From Asticcacaulis sp. EMRT-3 (GTDB taxonomy: Bacteria > Pseudomonadota > Alphaproteobacteria > Caulobacterales > Caulobacteraceae), in assembly GCF_030027245.1 (NCBI RefSeq), contig NZ_JASERT010000001.1, positions 1,385,001 to 1,449,000 on the forward strand: a stretch of 64,000 nucleotides of DNA. The letters are read 5' to 3'. The notes under the pieces were generated by a model. It was not told where the DNA came from. It worked only from the letters and a program-made list of their open reading frames with translations, and searched no databases. Position numbers and translations under genes: made by a program. The stretch's first letter is position 1. The number at the start of each line of letters is the position of its first letter. Positions 9,064 to 18,826 of the stretch are shown here, in pieces.

Positions 9064-9177
9064 TTTATCTGCTGATTAATCATCATTATGACTACAATGG
9101 TGTCACTTAGTCAATACACTTCAATATTTATAAATGCTTCGCCGCGGTTAACGTTCATAAACAGATACTCAACGTAC

Positions 9178-9981
9178 TCAGCGCCGGTGCGCGGCCACGA
9201 AGCGCGCCACATAGTCATCCGCCGGATGGTTGAGAATATCGTCAGGCGCACCCACCTGCACCACCGCACCATCGCGCAGCATGGCGATGGTATCACCCAG
9301 CCTGACCGCCTCGGCCAGATCATGGGTGACGAACACGACCGTCTTTTTCAGCCGCCGCTGCAAGTCCTGCAACATATCCTGCATCTCGGCGCGGATCAAA
9401 GGATCAAGCGCGCTGAAGGCTTCGTCCATCAGCAGGATGCCGGTATCAACAGCCAGAGCCCGCCCCAGCCCGACGCGCTGGCGCATCCCGCCCGACAGCG
9501 CATCGGGGCGCGCATCCTGATAGCCGTCAAGGCCCAGCGTCGTGATCCACTGGCGCGCCTTGTCATGCGCTTCGGCTTTTGGCTCGCCGCGCGCGATCAG
9601 GCCAAAGGCGATATTGTCGCGCACGCTTAAATGCGGCAGCAGGCCGAAGCCCTGAAACACCATGCTGATCTTCTGGCGACGCAACTGGCGCAGAGCTTTC
9701 GCATCGAGCGCCAATATGTCTTCGCCGCCGATCTCAATCGCGCCTCGGCTCGGCTCCACCAGCCGGTTGAGGTGGCGCACCAGCGTCGATTTGCCCGAAC
9801 CCGACAGCCCCATCAGCACGAAAACCTGACCTGCGGGTATGTCGAGCGACACCTGATTCAAGGCTAGAGTCGCGCCCGTGGCAGCCAGAATTTCGGCCCG
9901 CCCCGCCCCCTGCCCGGCCATAGCCAGCGCCTCGGCTTCGCGTTTGCCAAACACCTTGCTCAGATCGCGGATCGTGATCAT
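9178..9981 (-). CDS. Glycine betaine/choline-type ABC transporter ATP-binding protein (ProV-like)
   Basis: 267 residues with all ABC ATPase motifs: Walker A 'GLSGSGKST', Q-loop 'MVFQGFGLLPH', signature 'LSGGMRQRVGL', Walker B 'ILLMDEAFSALDP' and H-loop 'VFVTHD'. The N-terminal extension before 'LNQVSLDIPAG' and the wording of the Q-loop and signature regions are typical of ProV/OpuAA. It lacks the C-terminal tandem CBS domains of ProV, so it is a short form. Its ATG overlaps the stop of the upstream binding-protein/permease gene by 4 bases, so the two are translationally coupled and form a complete importer. Confidence 0.88.
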   Translation of the reverse strand: MITIRDLSKVFGKREAEALAMAGQGAGRAEILAATGATLALNQVSLDIPAGQVFVLMGLSGSGKSTLVRHLNRLVEPSRGAIEIGGEDILALDAKALRQLRRQKISMVFQGFGLLPHLSVRDNIAFGLIARGEPKAEAHDKARQWITTLGLDGYQDARPDALSGGMRQRVGLGRALAVDTGILLMDEAFSALDPLIRAEMQDMLQDLQRRLKKTVVFVTHDLAEAVRLGDTIAMLRDGAVVQVGAPDDILNHPADDYVARFVAAHRR

Positions 9982-11867
9982 GCCGCTGCCTTTCGGCCGA
10001 AGCCCTGTGTGATGCGGTCGAGCACAAAGGCCAGAATGACAATGCCGATCCCGGCCTCCAGCCCCTGCCCGACATCGAGCGTCTGGATGCCGTTCAGCAC
10101 TTGCTCGCCCAGGCCCCGCGCCCCGATCATCGACGCCACCACCACCATCGACAGGGCCAGCATGATCATCTGGTTGACCCCGGCCATCATAGTCGGCGCG
10201 GCCAGAGGCAGCTCAACGCGCCACAGCATCTGCAACGGCGTCAGGCCGAACGCCTCGCCCGCCTCGCGCAGTTCGGGATCGACGCGCTCGATGCCCAGAG
10301 CTGTCAGCCGTACCATCGGCGGCAGGCAATAGATCAGGGTGGCCAGAATAGCGGGCACCTTGCCCAGCCCAAACAGCATCAGGGCCGGGATCAGATACAC
10401 GAAACCCGGCATGGTCTGCATGACATCCAGCACCGGCATGACGATCAGCCGCACGCTGCGCGATTTCGCCGTGATAATCCCCGCTGGCACGCCGAGGATA
10501 AAGGCGATACCGCTGGCAATCAGCATCAGGCTCAGGGTCTGGGTCATGGCGTCCCACAGGCCGAGCAGGCCGGTCACCAACATCAGCCCGCCCACCGTAA
10601 TGCACAGCCAGAGGCGGCGCGCCCCCAGCCAGGCCAGCGCCACGAAGCCCGCGATCAGCAGCCACCACGGCGTTGCTGCCAACAGCCGGTCAAGTGCCAC
10701 CACCCCGGCCAGCAACACCCCGGAAACCGCCCGAAACGCCCCGCCGTGCTGCGCCACCAGCGCCGCCAGAGCCCGGTTCACCGGCTGGCGGATCGAAATC
10801 GTCCAGCCTGCCGGGAAGTTGCTTTTGGCCGCCACGGGCGCGGCTTCCAGACTGGCCTCGATGCGCAAAGCTGCCGCCCGATCCACCCAGCCGCGCCACA
10901 GATCGGGCCGCGTTTTCAGAAAATCTACGGCCTGCGCCGCCGGATCGGCATGGCGATCAGCAATGGCCACCAGACTGGCGTTCAGCACATCAATCGGCAC
11001 ATTGGCCTTTTGCAGCACGGCTACCACCTGCGGCGCGCGGCCTGCGAAAGCCGCCGACACACCATAGGCAATATCGGCGGGCGGCGCTTCGCAGCCCCTT
11101 ATATGGCGGCCATTCTTGCTGATCAGATCCTGCCAGCAGGCCGCCGACCAGGCGGGCTCATGCAGGCGAAACAGCTTCAGCTTCCCGGCAATGGCGCTGG
11201 GCGACCAGTAATAAAACAAAAGCGGCTGTTTCTGCGCATAGGCCGACACGATGGCGGCATCCATAGCCGGGCCGGTGCCGGGACGAAAATCGACATAGGC
11301 GTGATCCAGCCCATAGGCGTGCAGCTTGGCCGTATTGACGCCCTCGCACGTCCAGCCCGACGGACAGTTGAGAAATCGCCCGCGCGACGGCTGTTCCGGG
11401 TCGGCGAACAGGCGCACATAGGCGGGCTCAGCCAACTGGCTGACATCGCGCAAGTCCCGCGCCGTGGCACCGGGGCCATGCACCATGTAATCGGGCACAT
11501 ACCAGCCTTCGCTGGCACCGCTGAACGGATGGCCAATAGCGCGCACCTTGCCCGCATCGGCGGCCTGCTTCCAGGTGTCGCTGCGGCTCACCCATTCTTC
11601 GGCGATGATCTGAATATCGTCATCGGCCAGCGCCTGTTCGAGCGTGACCGTATTGCCGGGCACGCTGTTCGTGCGGCAACCATAACCGCGCTCAAGGATT
11701 TGGCGCATCACGGCGGTCAGGAACTCACCGCTTTCCCAGTTCAGACCGGCAAAGCTGACCACGCCGCCGCACGCAGGCGCTGCCGGATCCGCCGCGCGGG
11801 CAGGCGCGACCATCAGCCAGGACAGCGCCAGACAGGTCAGCACAAGAGAAAGGTATCGGCGCGTCAT
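9978..11867 (-). CDS. Glycine betaine/choline-type ABC importer: substrate-binding protein fused to permease
   Basis: A 629-residue fusion. A signal peptide ('LVLTCLALSWLMVAPARA') is followed by an OpuAC-type substrate-binding domain (about residues 30-340; 'GLNWESGEFLTAVMRQILE', 'VDFRPGTGPAMDAAIVSAY', 'PLLFYYWSPSAI'). The C-terminal part (about 385-629) is an OpuAB/ProW permease with several membrane segments and the coupling-loop stretch 'EAGEAFGLTPLQMLWRVELP'. The binding protein is therefore tethered, as in OpuA, but at the N-terminus of the permease. The imported solute is a quaternary amine by family; betaine versus choline cannot be told. A long open frame on the opposite strand is a coding shadow. 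Confidence 0.88.
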   Translation of the reverse strand: MTRRYLSLVLTCLALSWLMVAPARAADPAAPACGGVVSFAGLNWESGEFLTAVMRQILERGYGCRTNSVPGNTVTLEQALADDDIQIIAEEWVSRSDTWKQAADAGKVRAIGHPFSGASEGWYVPDYMVHGPGATARDLRDVSQLAEPAYVRLFADPEQPSRGRFLNCPSGWTCEGVNTAKLHAYGLDHAYVDFRPGTGPAMDAAIVSAYAQKQPLLFYYWSPSAIAGKLKLFRLHEPAWSAACWQDLISKNGRHIRGCEAPPADIAYGVSAAFAGRAPQVVAVLQKANVPIDVLNASLVAIADRHADPAAQAVDFLKTRPDLWRGWVDRAAALRIEASLEAAPVAAKSNFPAGWTISIRQPVNRALAALVAQHGGAFRAVSGVLLAGVVALDRLLAATPWWLLIAGFVALAWLGARRLWLCITVGGLMLVTGLLGLWDAMTQTLSLMLIASGIAFILGVPAGIITAKSRSVRLIVMPVLDVMQTMPGFVYLIPALMLFGLGKVPAILATLIYCLPPMVRLTALGIERVDPELREAGEAFGLTPLQMLWRVELPLAAPTMMAGVNQMIMLALSMVVVASMIGARGLGEQVLNGIQTLDVGQGLEAGIGIVILAFVLDRITQGFGRKAAA

Positions 11868-11957
11868 GCAAACCTTTTTAGCCGTAACCGGCGCATTCGT
11901 ACAGCGCTGCCAGCGATAAGCATTGGCCAGCCGCCACTTTGGCCTTATGAAGGGCCC

Positions 11958-12890
11958 ATGCTGGAAACCCTCGGTCGCGTCATTATTTTTTTCGCCTTTA
12001 TCGGCTTAGGCGCTGTGTTGTCACGCGCAGGCAGGCTGGATCGCGCCGGTCTGGACGGCCTGACCGCCTATTTCTACTGGCTGGCCTTTCCGTGCTGGCT
12101 GATGGTCAGCTTCGCCCGCCTGCCCGCCATCAACGCCACCCACGCAATGGCCCTGATCGCCTATGCCTGCGCGCTTTTGCTGACGGCAGCGGCGGTTGTG
12201 GTGGCCGTGCGCCTCAGTGGCGGCCACATCGAAAAGGGACGCGACATTTCCATTGCGGCGGGCTTTTCCGGCTTCATCAACAATTCGGCTTTTCTCGGCA
12301 TTCCGGTTGTCACCAGCCTGTTCGGCGCGCGCGTCTCGGCCATAGCGCCTCTGGTGGTGGCCGCCGATTTCCTGATCCTGTTCACCATCGGCTGCGCCAG
12401 TCTGGCCAAGGCGTCAGGCCATACCTTCCGCGAAGCCCTGATCCGCACAGCCAAAAACCCGACCGTCATCGGCGCTTTGATCGGCGTTTTGCTGATGCTG
12501 TCTCGCCTGCACCTGCCCGAAGCCGTATCCGGCGCCCTCGACCTGCTCGGCCGCTCCGGCCCGCCGGTGGCGCTGGTGGCGCTGGGCGGGATGCTGGGTC
12601 TGATGCCCGCCCGCCAGTTGATCCGTCCCGACCGCGCCAGCACGTTTGCCATCATCGGCAAAATCCTGCTGGCCCCCGCTCTGGTGGCGCTGGTTCTGCA
12701 TTTTCTGCCGGTCGATCCCCTGACCTACAAGGTGTGCGTCTTCCTGGCCGCCACACCCACGGCGGTCAGTGTTTTCGTGCAGAGCCGCATGTACGGCCTG
12801 TGGTACGAAGGCGCGGCGCGCACCGTGGCGCAAAGCACGCTGATCAGCCTGTTCACCCTGTCGGGACTGGCCTTGCTGCTATCGGCCTGA
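11958..12890 (+). CDS. AEC family transporter (auxin efflux carrier-like permease)
   Basis: 310 residues, almost entirely membrane segments (about ten), starting 'MLETLGRVIIFFAFIGLGAVLSRAG', with the central 'FINNSAFLGIPVVTSLFG' typical of AEC proteins and a C-terminal 'VFLAATPTAVSVFVQSRMYG'. The family exports small organic acids or auxin-like compounds; the substrate here is unknown. The ATG at 11958 is chosen because 'atgaaggg' lies just upstream; the frame is open much further 5' but only as a shadow of the importer gene. Its stop codon is directly adjacent to the stop of the convergent SDR gene, with no room for a terminator. Confidence 0.85.
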   Translation: MLETLGRVIIFFAFIGLGAVLSRAGRLDRAGLDGLTAYFYWLAFPCWLMVSFARLPAINATHAMALIAYACALLLTAAAVVVAVRLSGGHIEKGRDISIAAGFSGFINNSAFLGIPVVTSLFGARVSAIAPLVVAADFLILFTIGCASLAKASGHTFREALIRTAKNPTVIGALIGVLLMLSRLHLPEAVSGALDLLGRSGPPVALVALGGMLGLMPARQLIRPDRASTFAIIGKILLAPALVALVLHFLPVDPLTYKVCVFLAATPTAVSVFVQSRMYGLWYEGAARTVAQSTLISLFTLSGLALLLSA

Positions 12891-13673
12891 TTATTTCGGC
12901 GAACCGGCAGAACCCGCCAGAATGCCGCCGTCAATATTGAATTCCGAACCGGTAATGAAGGTCGCCTCATCCGAGGCCAGCAGGGTGACGATGGCGGCCA
13001 CCTCATCGAGACGGCCAAAACGATGCAGCGGGCTGGCCGCCGCCACGGCTTTCGCATCCGCGCCGTCCTTCAGCATGGCTTCCCACATCGGCGTCAGTAT
13101 GGCCGCCGGATGCACTGAGTTGCAGCGGATATTGAGGCCCTGCTCGGCGCAGTACAGCGCCACGCTCTTGGTATGGTTGCGCACCGCCGCCTTCGAGGCC
13201 GCATAGGCCGCCTGATGCGGCACGCCCACCAGACCCGAGCGCGACGACATATTGATGATCGAACCGCCGCCCGTGGCGCGCATGACGCGGATCGCGTGCT
13301 TGCAGCCCAGAAAGACGCCGTCGAGATTGACGCGCATCACGCGCCGCCATTCATCAAGCGAGGTATGTTCCGGATCGTTCTGGCCGTCTCCGGCATGGCC
13401 GGTCACACCAGCATTATTGACCAGAACATCCAACCGGCCATGCGCCGCCACCACGGCATCCAGCCCCGCCGCCCATGACGTTTCCTCGGCCACGTCGAGT
13501 TCGAGAAAATGCGCCTCCGGCCCCAGTTCCTGCGCCAGTTTCAGGCCGGGAGGCCGGTGAATATCGGCGATAATGACGCGCGCCCGCTCATGGATGGCCG
13601 CGCGCGCAATCGCTTCGCCGATACCGCTGGCGCCGCCGGTGACCACAATGATCTTGCCGGCCAGCCTGTCCAT
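12891..13673 (-). CDS. Short-chain dehydrogenase/reductase (SDR)
   Basis: 260 residues of a classical SDR: nucleotide-binding 'VTGGASGIGEAIA', 'ADIH', 'LVNNAGVTG', catalytic Ser in 'IINMSSRSGLVG', YxxxK in 'YAASKAAV' and C-terminal 'FITGSEFNIDGGILAG'. These are NAD(P)-dependent alcohol or ketone oxidoreductases; the substrate is not predictable. Its ATG overlaps the stop of alaS by one base (TGATG), so it is cotranscribed with alaS, an unusual partner that gives no functional hint. Confidence 0.88.
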   Translation of the reverse strand: MDRLAGKIIVVTGGASGIGEAIARAAIHERARVIIADIHRPPGLKLAQELGPEAHFLELDVAEETSWAAGLDAVVAAHGRLDVLVNNAGVTGHAGDGQNDPEHTSLDEWRRVMRVNLDGVFLGCKHAIRVMRATGGGSIINMSSRSGLVGVPHQAAYAASKAAVRNHTKSVALYCAEQGLNIRCNSVHPAAILTPMWEAMLKDGADAKAVAAASPLHRFGRLDEVAAIVTLLASDEATFITGSEFNIDGGILAGSAGSPK

Positions 13674-16330
13674 CAGGCGGAAGCTGTGATCTGGGCCCTG
13701 ACCGCCGCCAGCCCGTCATCGGCCTTCGCATCGTCGGGCGCGCCGCCCTGGGCGAAATCGGGCTTGCCACCCGCGCCCTGCCCGCCCATAGCGATCACGG
13801 CGGCTTTCGCCAGTTCGGCGGCATTGAAGCGGCCCGTCAGGTCGGGCGTCACCGCCACGGTCACCGCCGCCTTGCCGTCCAGCCTGCCGATCAGGGCCAC
13901 AATGCCCGAACCGACCTGCTTTTTGAAATCTTCGGCCAGCGGACGCAGATCCTTGCCGCCCACCCCATCGAGAACGCGCGCCAGCAATTTGATTCCATTG
14001 ATGTCTTCGGGGCCCGCCGCCGCGCCACCGCCCCCCACAGCCAGAGCACGCTTGGCTTCGGACAATTCTTTTTCCAGCTTCTTGCGCTCGGCGATCAGGG
14101 CCTCGACCCTTGCCTCGACCTGACCTACCGGAACCTTGAACTGGTCGGCCAGATTGCGCGCCACGCCTGCCTGTTCGAGCAGGAATTGCCGCGCGGATTC
14201 GCCGGTCACAGCCTCGATACGGCGGATGCCTGCCGCCACGCCGCCTTCGGAGACGATCTTGAACAGGGCGATGTCGCCGGTGCGCGCTACGTGGGTGCCG
14301 CCACACAGTTCGACCGAAAAACTGCCGTCGCCGTCCAGCGCGCTACCCAGCGCCAGCACCCGCACCTCGTCGCCGTATTTTTCACCAAACAGCGCCACAG
14401 CACCCTCGGCAATGGCCTCGTCGGGCGTCATCATCTTGGTCGAGGCGGCGGCATTTTGCAGGATGACCGCATTGACCTCGGCCTCGATGCGCGTGATCTC
14501 TTCGTCGCTCAAAGGCGCGCCGTGGCTGAAATCGAAACGCATCCGGTCGGCATCGACCAGTTGGCCCTTCTGCGCCACATGCGGGCCCAAAACGTGTTTG
14601 AGCGCGGCGTGCAGCAGGTGCGCCGCCGAATGGTTAGAGCGCGTGGTGGCGCGTTTATGGGCATCGACGTGCAGTTCCACCTTGTCGCCCAGCTTCAGGC
14701 TGCCCTCGACAATCTCCATGCGGTGCACGATCAGCTCACCGGCATGACGATGGGTATCGCGTACGCGCGCCTTGCCATGCAGCAGTTCGGCCGTGCCGGT
14801 ATCGCCCGCCTGCCCGCCGCCTTCGGGGTAGAAGGGCGTCTTTTCAAACACAACCTCAACCGTATCGCCGGCATGGGCTTCTTCGACGCTTTCGCCGTCC
14901 AGCACCAGGGCCTGCACATGGCCCTGAGCATCCAAATGCTCGTAGCCGACAAATTCCGACGCGCCAACGGCGTCGCGGATGGCGAACCATTCGGCGGCCA
15001 CGGCCTTTTCACCGGAGCCCGTCCAATGTTCGCGGGCGCGATTGCGCTGTTCTTCCATCGCCACCTCAAAGGCCGCCGTATCGACGGTCAGGCCACGGGC
15101 GCGCACGGCGTCCTGCGTCAGATCGAGGGGAAAACCATAGGTGTCGTACAGCTTGAAGGCCGTTTCACCACTCATCACGTCGCCCGATTTCAGATCACGT
15201 GTCGCCTCATCGAGCAGGTTCATGCCGCGCCCCAGAGTGCGTCGGAACCGTTCTTCTTCCTGACGCAACGTATCGACGATGCTGGCCTCGGCGCGTTTCA
15301 GTTCGCCATAATGATCACCCATTTCAGCGACCAGCGCCGGCACCAGACGATGCAGCAACGGCGTTTCGGCGCCGAGCAGATAGGCGTGGCGCATGGCGCG
15401 GCGCATGATCCGGCGCAGCACATAGCCGCGCCCCTCATTCGACGGCGTGACGCCATCGGCGATCAGGAAGGAGGATGAGCGCAGATGATCGGCGATGACG
15501 CGGTGCGACGGCAGGGCCTCGCCCTCGGCCTTGACGCCGGTGGCGGCAACGGAGGCGGCAATCAGGTTGCGGAACAGGTCGATGTCGTAATTATTATGCA
15601 CGCCCTGCAAGACGGCAGCGACGCGCTCCAGTCCCATGCCGGTGTCAATCGATGGCTTGGGCAGGTTGAGGCGGGTGCCGTCCGGCTGCTGATCATATTG
15701 CATGAAGACCAGATTCCAGATTTCGACGAAACGGTCGCCGTCCTCTTCCGGTGTGCCCGGCGGGCCGCCCCAGATATGATCGCCGTGATCATAGAAGATT
15801 TCGGTGCACGGGCCGCACGGGCCGGTATCGCCCATCGACCAGAAATTATCGGAACCGGCGATGCGGGCGATGCGCGATTCGGGCAGACCGGCGATCTTTT
15901 TCCACAGATCGAACGCCTCATCATCATCGATATAGACGGTGGCCATCAGGCGGTTCTTGTCGATGCCGTAATCTTCGGTGATCAGTTTCCAGGCAAATTC
16001 AATCGCCTCAGCCTTGAAATAGTCGCCGAAGGAGAAATTGCCGAGCATCTCGAAAAAGGTGTGGTGGCGCGCTGTATAGCCGACATTATCGAGGTCATTA
16101 TGCTTGCCACCCGCCCGCACAACCTTCTGCGATGAGGTGGCGCGTTTATAGGGCCGCGTTTCAGCGCCGGTAAAGACGTTCTTGAACGGCACCATACCGG
16201 CATTGGTGAACATCAGGGTCGGGTCATTGTGCGGCACCAGCGACGACGAACTGACGACCTCGTGGCCCTGCTTCGCAAAATAATCGAGGAAGGCCTGGCG
16301 AATTTGATTGAGCGTAGGCGAAGTCGTCAT
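13673..16330 (-). CDS. alaS: Alanyl-tRNA synthetase
   Basis: 885 residues, full length for AlaRS. It charges tRNA-Ala in the cytosol. The N-terminal class II catalytic core ('[20 protein letters not shown]', '[15 protein letters not shown]') is followed by the editing domain with the zinc-binding '[11 protein letters not shown]' and 'ELCGGTHV', then a C-terminal coiled coil and DHHA1 domain ('[19 protein letters not shown]'). It lies downstream of recA in the same direction, separated by a strong terminator at 16461. Its last base is shared with the start of the SDR gene. Confidence 0.97.
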   Translation of the reverse strand: MTTSPTLNQIRQAFLDYFAKQGHEVVSSSSLVPHNDPTLMFTNAGMVPFKNVFTGAETRPYKRATSSQKVVRAGGKHNDLDNVGYTARHHTFFEMLGNFSFGDYFKAEAIEFAWKLITEDYGIDKNRLMATVYIDDDEAFDLWKKIAGLPESRIARIAGSDNFWSMGDTGPCGPCTEIFYDHGDHIWGGPPGTPEEDGDRFVEIWNLVFMQYDQQPDGTRLNLPKPSIDTGMGLERVAAVLQGVHNNYDIDLFRNLIAASVAATGVKAEGEALPSHRVIADHLRSSSFLIADGVTPSNEGRGYVLRRIMRRAMRHAYLLGAETPLLHRLVPALVAEMGDHYGELKRAEASIVDTLRQEEERFRRTLGRGMNLLDEATRDLKSGDVMSGETAFKLYDTYGFPLDLTQDAVRARGLTVDTAAFEVAMEEQRNRAREHWTGSGEKAVAAEWFAIRDAVGASEFVGYEHLDAQGHVQALVLDGESVEEAHAGDTVEVVFEKTPFYPEGGGQAGDTGTAELLHGKARVRDTHRHAGELIVHRMEIVEGSLKLGDKVELHVDAHKRATTRSNHSAAHLLHAALKHVLGPHVAQKGQLVDADRMRFDFSHGAPLSDEEITRIEAEVNAVILQNAAASTKMMTPDEAIAEGAVALFGEKYGDEVRVLALGSALDGDGSFSVELCGGTHVARTGDIALFKIVSEGGVAAGIRRIEAVTGESARQFLLEQAGVARNLADQFKVPVGQVEARVEALIAERKKLEKELSEAKRALAVGGGGAAAGPEDINGIKLLARVLDGVGGKDLRPLAEDFKKQVGSGIVALIGRLDGKAAVTVAVTPDLTGRFNAAELAKAAVIAMGGQGAGGKPDFAQGGAPDDAKADDGLAAVRAQITASA

Positions 16331-16460
16331 GAGCTAAACGGAAAACCGCTCCGGCTAAGGGAATATGAATATCGCCCGTATATAGAGGCGCTTATCCCCA
16401 AGCGCAAAGACCTTTCGGCATCTGCGGCATATTTCGTGGCGCGTTCTGCGCAGCAAAGCA

Positions 16461-16492
16461 TAAAAAAGACGCCCCTGTCAGGAGGCGTCTTT
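16461..16492 (-). terminator. Rho-independent terminator of recA
   Basis: On the minus strand a 9-bp perfect stem (AAAGACGCC / GGCGTCTTT, loop of about 9 bases) is followed by a run of T residues. It lies about 60 bases after the recA stop and before alaS, so recA is probably a single-gene unit and alaS has its own promoter in the roughly 130 bases that remain. Confidence 0.85.
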
Positions 16493-16549
16493 CCGATCAG
16501 GATGACGGGCTGGGATTGGGGATCGGTACCGCCGCCCCGACCGTAAGCC

Positions 16550-17632
16550 TTACAGCGACTCATCGCCTTCATTGGCGTCGGGTTCCGGCGTGCCGAGCAG
16601 TTCTTCCGACAGGACGTTCGATTTGTGGCGGATGCCCATTTCGATTTCCTTCGCCATTTCGGGATTGGCCTTCAGGAATTCGCGGGCATTATCACGTCCC
16701 TGACCGATGCGCGTCGAATTATAGGAGAACCACGAGCCGGATTTCTCGACAATACCGGCCTTGACGCCGAGATCGATGATTTCGCCGATCTTCGAGATAC
16801 CGTGACCGAACAGAATATCGAATTCCACTTCGCGGAAGGGCGGCGCGATCTTGTTCTTGACCACCTTGACCTTGACGCTGTTGCCGATGTTTTCATCTCG
16901 CACCTTGATCGCGCCGGTGCGGCGAATATCCAGGCGAACACTGGCGTAGAATTTCAGCGCATTGCCGCCGGTCGTCGTTTCGGGCGAACCATACATGACG
17001 CCGATCTTCATGCGGATCTGGTTGATGAAGATGACGATGCACTTCGACTTGGAGATCGAGCCGGTCAGCTTGCGCAAGGCCTGGCTCATCAGGCGCGCCT
17101 GCAAACCGGGCAGGCTGTCGCCCATATCGCCTTCGATTTCAGCGCGCGGCGTCAGCGCCGCCACCGAATCGATCACCACAATGTCCACCGCGCCCGAACG
17201 CACCAGCGTATCGGTGATTTCCAGCGCCTGCTCACCATTATCGGGCTGCGACACCAAAAGATCATCGAGATTGACCCCCAGCTTACCGGCATAGGTGGGG
17301 TCAAGCGCGTGTTCCGCATCCACAAAGGCCGCTGTGCCACCCGCCTTCTGGATTTCGGCCACCGTATGCAGGGCCAGGGTGGTTTTACCCGATGATTCCG
17401 GGCCATAAATTTCGATCACCCGCCCCTTGGGCAGGCCGCCAATGCCCAGCGCCATATCAAGGCCCAGCGAACCGGTCGATACCGATTCGATTTCCTGCAC
17501 CTTGCCATTGGCCCCCAGCTTCATCACCGAGCCCTTGCCAAAGGCCCGGTCGATCTGCGCCAGCGCTGCTTCGAGCGCCCGTTGTTTTTCTGCTTCGTTC
17601 TTAGCCACGAGTTTCAATACCGCCTGCGACAT
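16550..17632 (-). CDS. recA: Recombinase A
   Basis: 360 residues with Walker A 'GPESSGKTT', '[15 protein letters not shown]', '[17 protein letters not shown]', '[19 protein letters not shown]' and '[18 protein letters not shown]'. RecA forms filaments on single-stranded DNA, drives homologous recombination and triggers LexA cleavage. I use the ATG at 17632 ('[12 protein letters not shown]'), preceded by 'agaaggga' as a ribosome site; a TTG two codons upstream is possible. A LexA box lies about 95 bases upstream and a terminator downstream. Confidence 0.98.
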   Translation of the reverse strand: MSQAVLKLVAKNEAEKQRALEAALAQIDRAFGKGSVMKLGANGKVQEIESVSTGSLGLDMALGIGGLPKGRVIEIYGPESSGKTTLALHTVAEIQKAGGTAAFVDAEHALDPTYAGKLGVNLDDLLVSQPDNGEQALEITDTLVRSGAVDIVVIDSVAALTPRAEIEGDMGDSLPGLQARLMSQALRKLTGSISKSKCIVIFINQIRMKIGVMYGSPETTTGGNALKFYASVRLDIRRTGAIKVRDENIGNSVKVKVVKNKIAPPFREVEFDILFGHGISKIGEIIDLGVKAGIVEKSGSWFSYNSTRIGQGRDNAREFLKANPEMAKEIEMGIRHKSNVLSEELLGTPEPDANEGDESL

Positions 17633-17726
17633 AACCAATCCCTTCTATGTCACGATTCCCCGCCCCGATGTGGGATTTCACGGATCATCTGTTCTCCTGA
17701 CAGAAAATGTACCCCATTTGTTCCAA

Positions 17727-17741
17727 GTTCGCAATATGTTC
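17727..17741. promoter_or_regulatory. LexA (SOS) box of recA
   Basis: GTTC-GCAATAT-GTTC matches exactly the alphaproteobacterial LexA consensus GTTC-N7-GTTC. It lies about 95 bases upstream of the recA start, and a further GTTC sits at 17720. The sequence match is direct; LexA control of recA in this group is established knowledge. Confidence 0.85.
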
Positions 17742-17764
17742 TAAAAAATAAATTTTGCGGAACC

Positions 17765-17850
17765 TGGTGCGGGCGGCCGGACTCGAACCGGCATGGGGTT
17801 GCCCCCGACAGATTTTAAGTCTGTAGCGTCTACCATTTCGCCACGCCCGC
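17765..17850 (-). tRNA. tRNA-Leu (anticodon UAA)
   Basis: The minus strand folds as a class II tRNA: acceptor stem GCGGGCG / CGCCCGC, D-arm 'TGGCGAAATGGTAGACGC', anticodon stem-loop ACAGA-CTTAAAA-TCTGT with anticodon TAA, a long variable arm, a T-arm with GGTTCGAGTCC, and an encoded CCA at 17767-17765. About 25 bases separate it from the recA SOS box, so transcription may run from the tRNA toward recA. Confidence 0.97.
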
Positions 17851-17942
17851 TTAAAAACCGTGCGGTCTTCGTTTTGCGCACGTCGAGACGGATTGCAAGC
17901 GAAAGCCGCCCGCAAGGCCGTTTTTCAGCATGGTGTGTGCGA

Positions 17943-18737
17943 TCAGACGCTGATGTCTTCAAGCAGAGCAGCGGGATTGCGCGCCTGCGCCTCGGCCACC
18001 ACCGGTTCGAGTGCCGTCAGCAGCTCCGTGCGGGCCTGATCGACCTGATCGGCGTCGAGGCCCCGAATCACAAGCTGGGTGCCGAATTCGCCATCGGTGG
18101 ACATACCGAAAGGATAGCTGCCCAGCGACAGTTCGGGATAGCGCCTGGCGGTTTCGCGCAGGGCGTCGGCCGCCCAGCTTTCGCCGATATAGATCAGCTT
18201 CAGCGTGCGCGAAACCGCCTGTCTGCCGGTGCGCAAACGCGGGGCGACGTCCTGCAGCATGGATTCCATGATCTTGGGCACGCCCGCCATGACGAAGACA
18301 TTGCCAAGCTGGAAGCCGGGGGCGGCCGATACCGGATTTTTGATCAGATCAGCGCCCTGCGGAATGCGCGCCATGCGGCGGCTGTTGGCGTTCAGTTCCC
18401 ATCCCATTTTCAGCGCCCGCGCCTGAAGAATGTCCAGCGCCTGCGGATGTTCGCTGATGGCGACGCCAAAAGCCTTCGCCATGCAGTCGGCGGTGATGTC
18501 GTCATGGGTGGGGCCGATGCCGCCGGTCGAAAAGACATAATCATAAGCCCCGCGCAGGGCATTGACCGCCGTGATGATCTGGGCCTCATCATCGTGGATC
18601 ATGCGCACCTCGGCCAGGTCGATGCCCAGCGCCCCTAAAAAGCGGGCAATGGTGTTGACATTGGTGTCGATGGTACGGCCCGACAGGATTTCATCGCCAA
18701 TGATCAGGATAGCGGCGGTGGGATTGTTTGGCGTCAT
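17943..18737 (-). CDS. CinA-like molybdopterin-binding (MoCF) domain protein
   Basis: 264 residues starting 'AAILIIGDEILSGRTIDTNVNTIARFLGALGIDLAEVRMIHDD', with 'VFSTGGIGPTHDDITADCMAKAFG', the N-terminal CinA/MoaB-like domain (residues 1-175). The C-terminal amidohydrolase domain of full CinA (about 400 residues) is absent; the last 80 residues are the short tail of single-domain family members. The biochemical role of this short form (nucleotide pyrophosphatase-like) is uncertain. It is encoded just downstream of the MprF-like gene in the same direction. Confidence 0.85.
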   Translation of the reverse strand: MTPNNPTAAILIIGDEILSGRTIDTNVNTIARFLGALGIDLAEVRMIHDDEAQIITAVNALRGAYDYVFSTGGIGPTHDDITADCMAKAFGVAISEHPQALDILQARALKMGWELNANSRRMARIPQGADLIKNPVSAAPGFQLGNVFVMAGVPKIMESMLQDVAPRLRTGRQAVSRTLKLIYIGESWAADALRETARRYPELSLGSYPFGMSTDGEFGTQLVIRGLDADQVDQARTELLTALEPVVAEAQARNPAALLEDISV

Positions 18738-18826
18738 GGATCGGTCAGGCTCCGCTTAAGGATCAGGCGTGGTGGGAGGCTTATACAGCCCTTACAGCCA
18801 ACACGCCAAGCCTTTAGCACGGCACA

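Noticed and set aside
10101..11957. Long open frame on the plus strand fused upstream to the AEC carrier
   Set aside because: It is antisense to the betaine importer genes, full of H, R, Q and G as expected of a GC-rich shadow. The AEC protein starts at 11958 with its own ribosome site.
14186..15478. 430-codon plus-strand frame inside alaS
   Set aside because: Shadow of alaS, whose catalytic and editing motifs are complete on the minus strand.
17765..17850. tRNA-Leu(UAA) as an integration site for an island
   Set aside because: No integrase gene or repeated tRNA 3' end is visible on either side; recA and the CinA-like gene are normal chromosomal neighbours.
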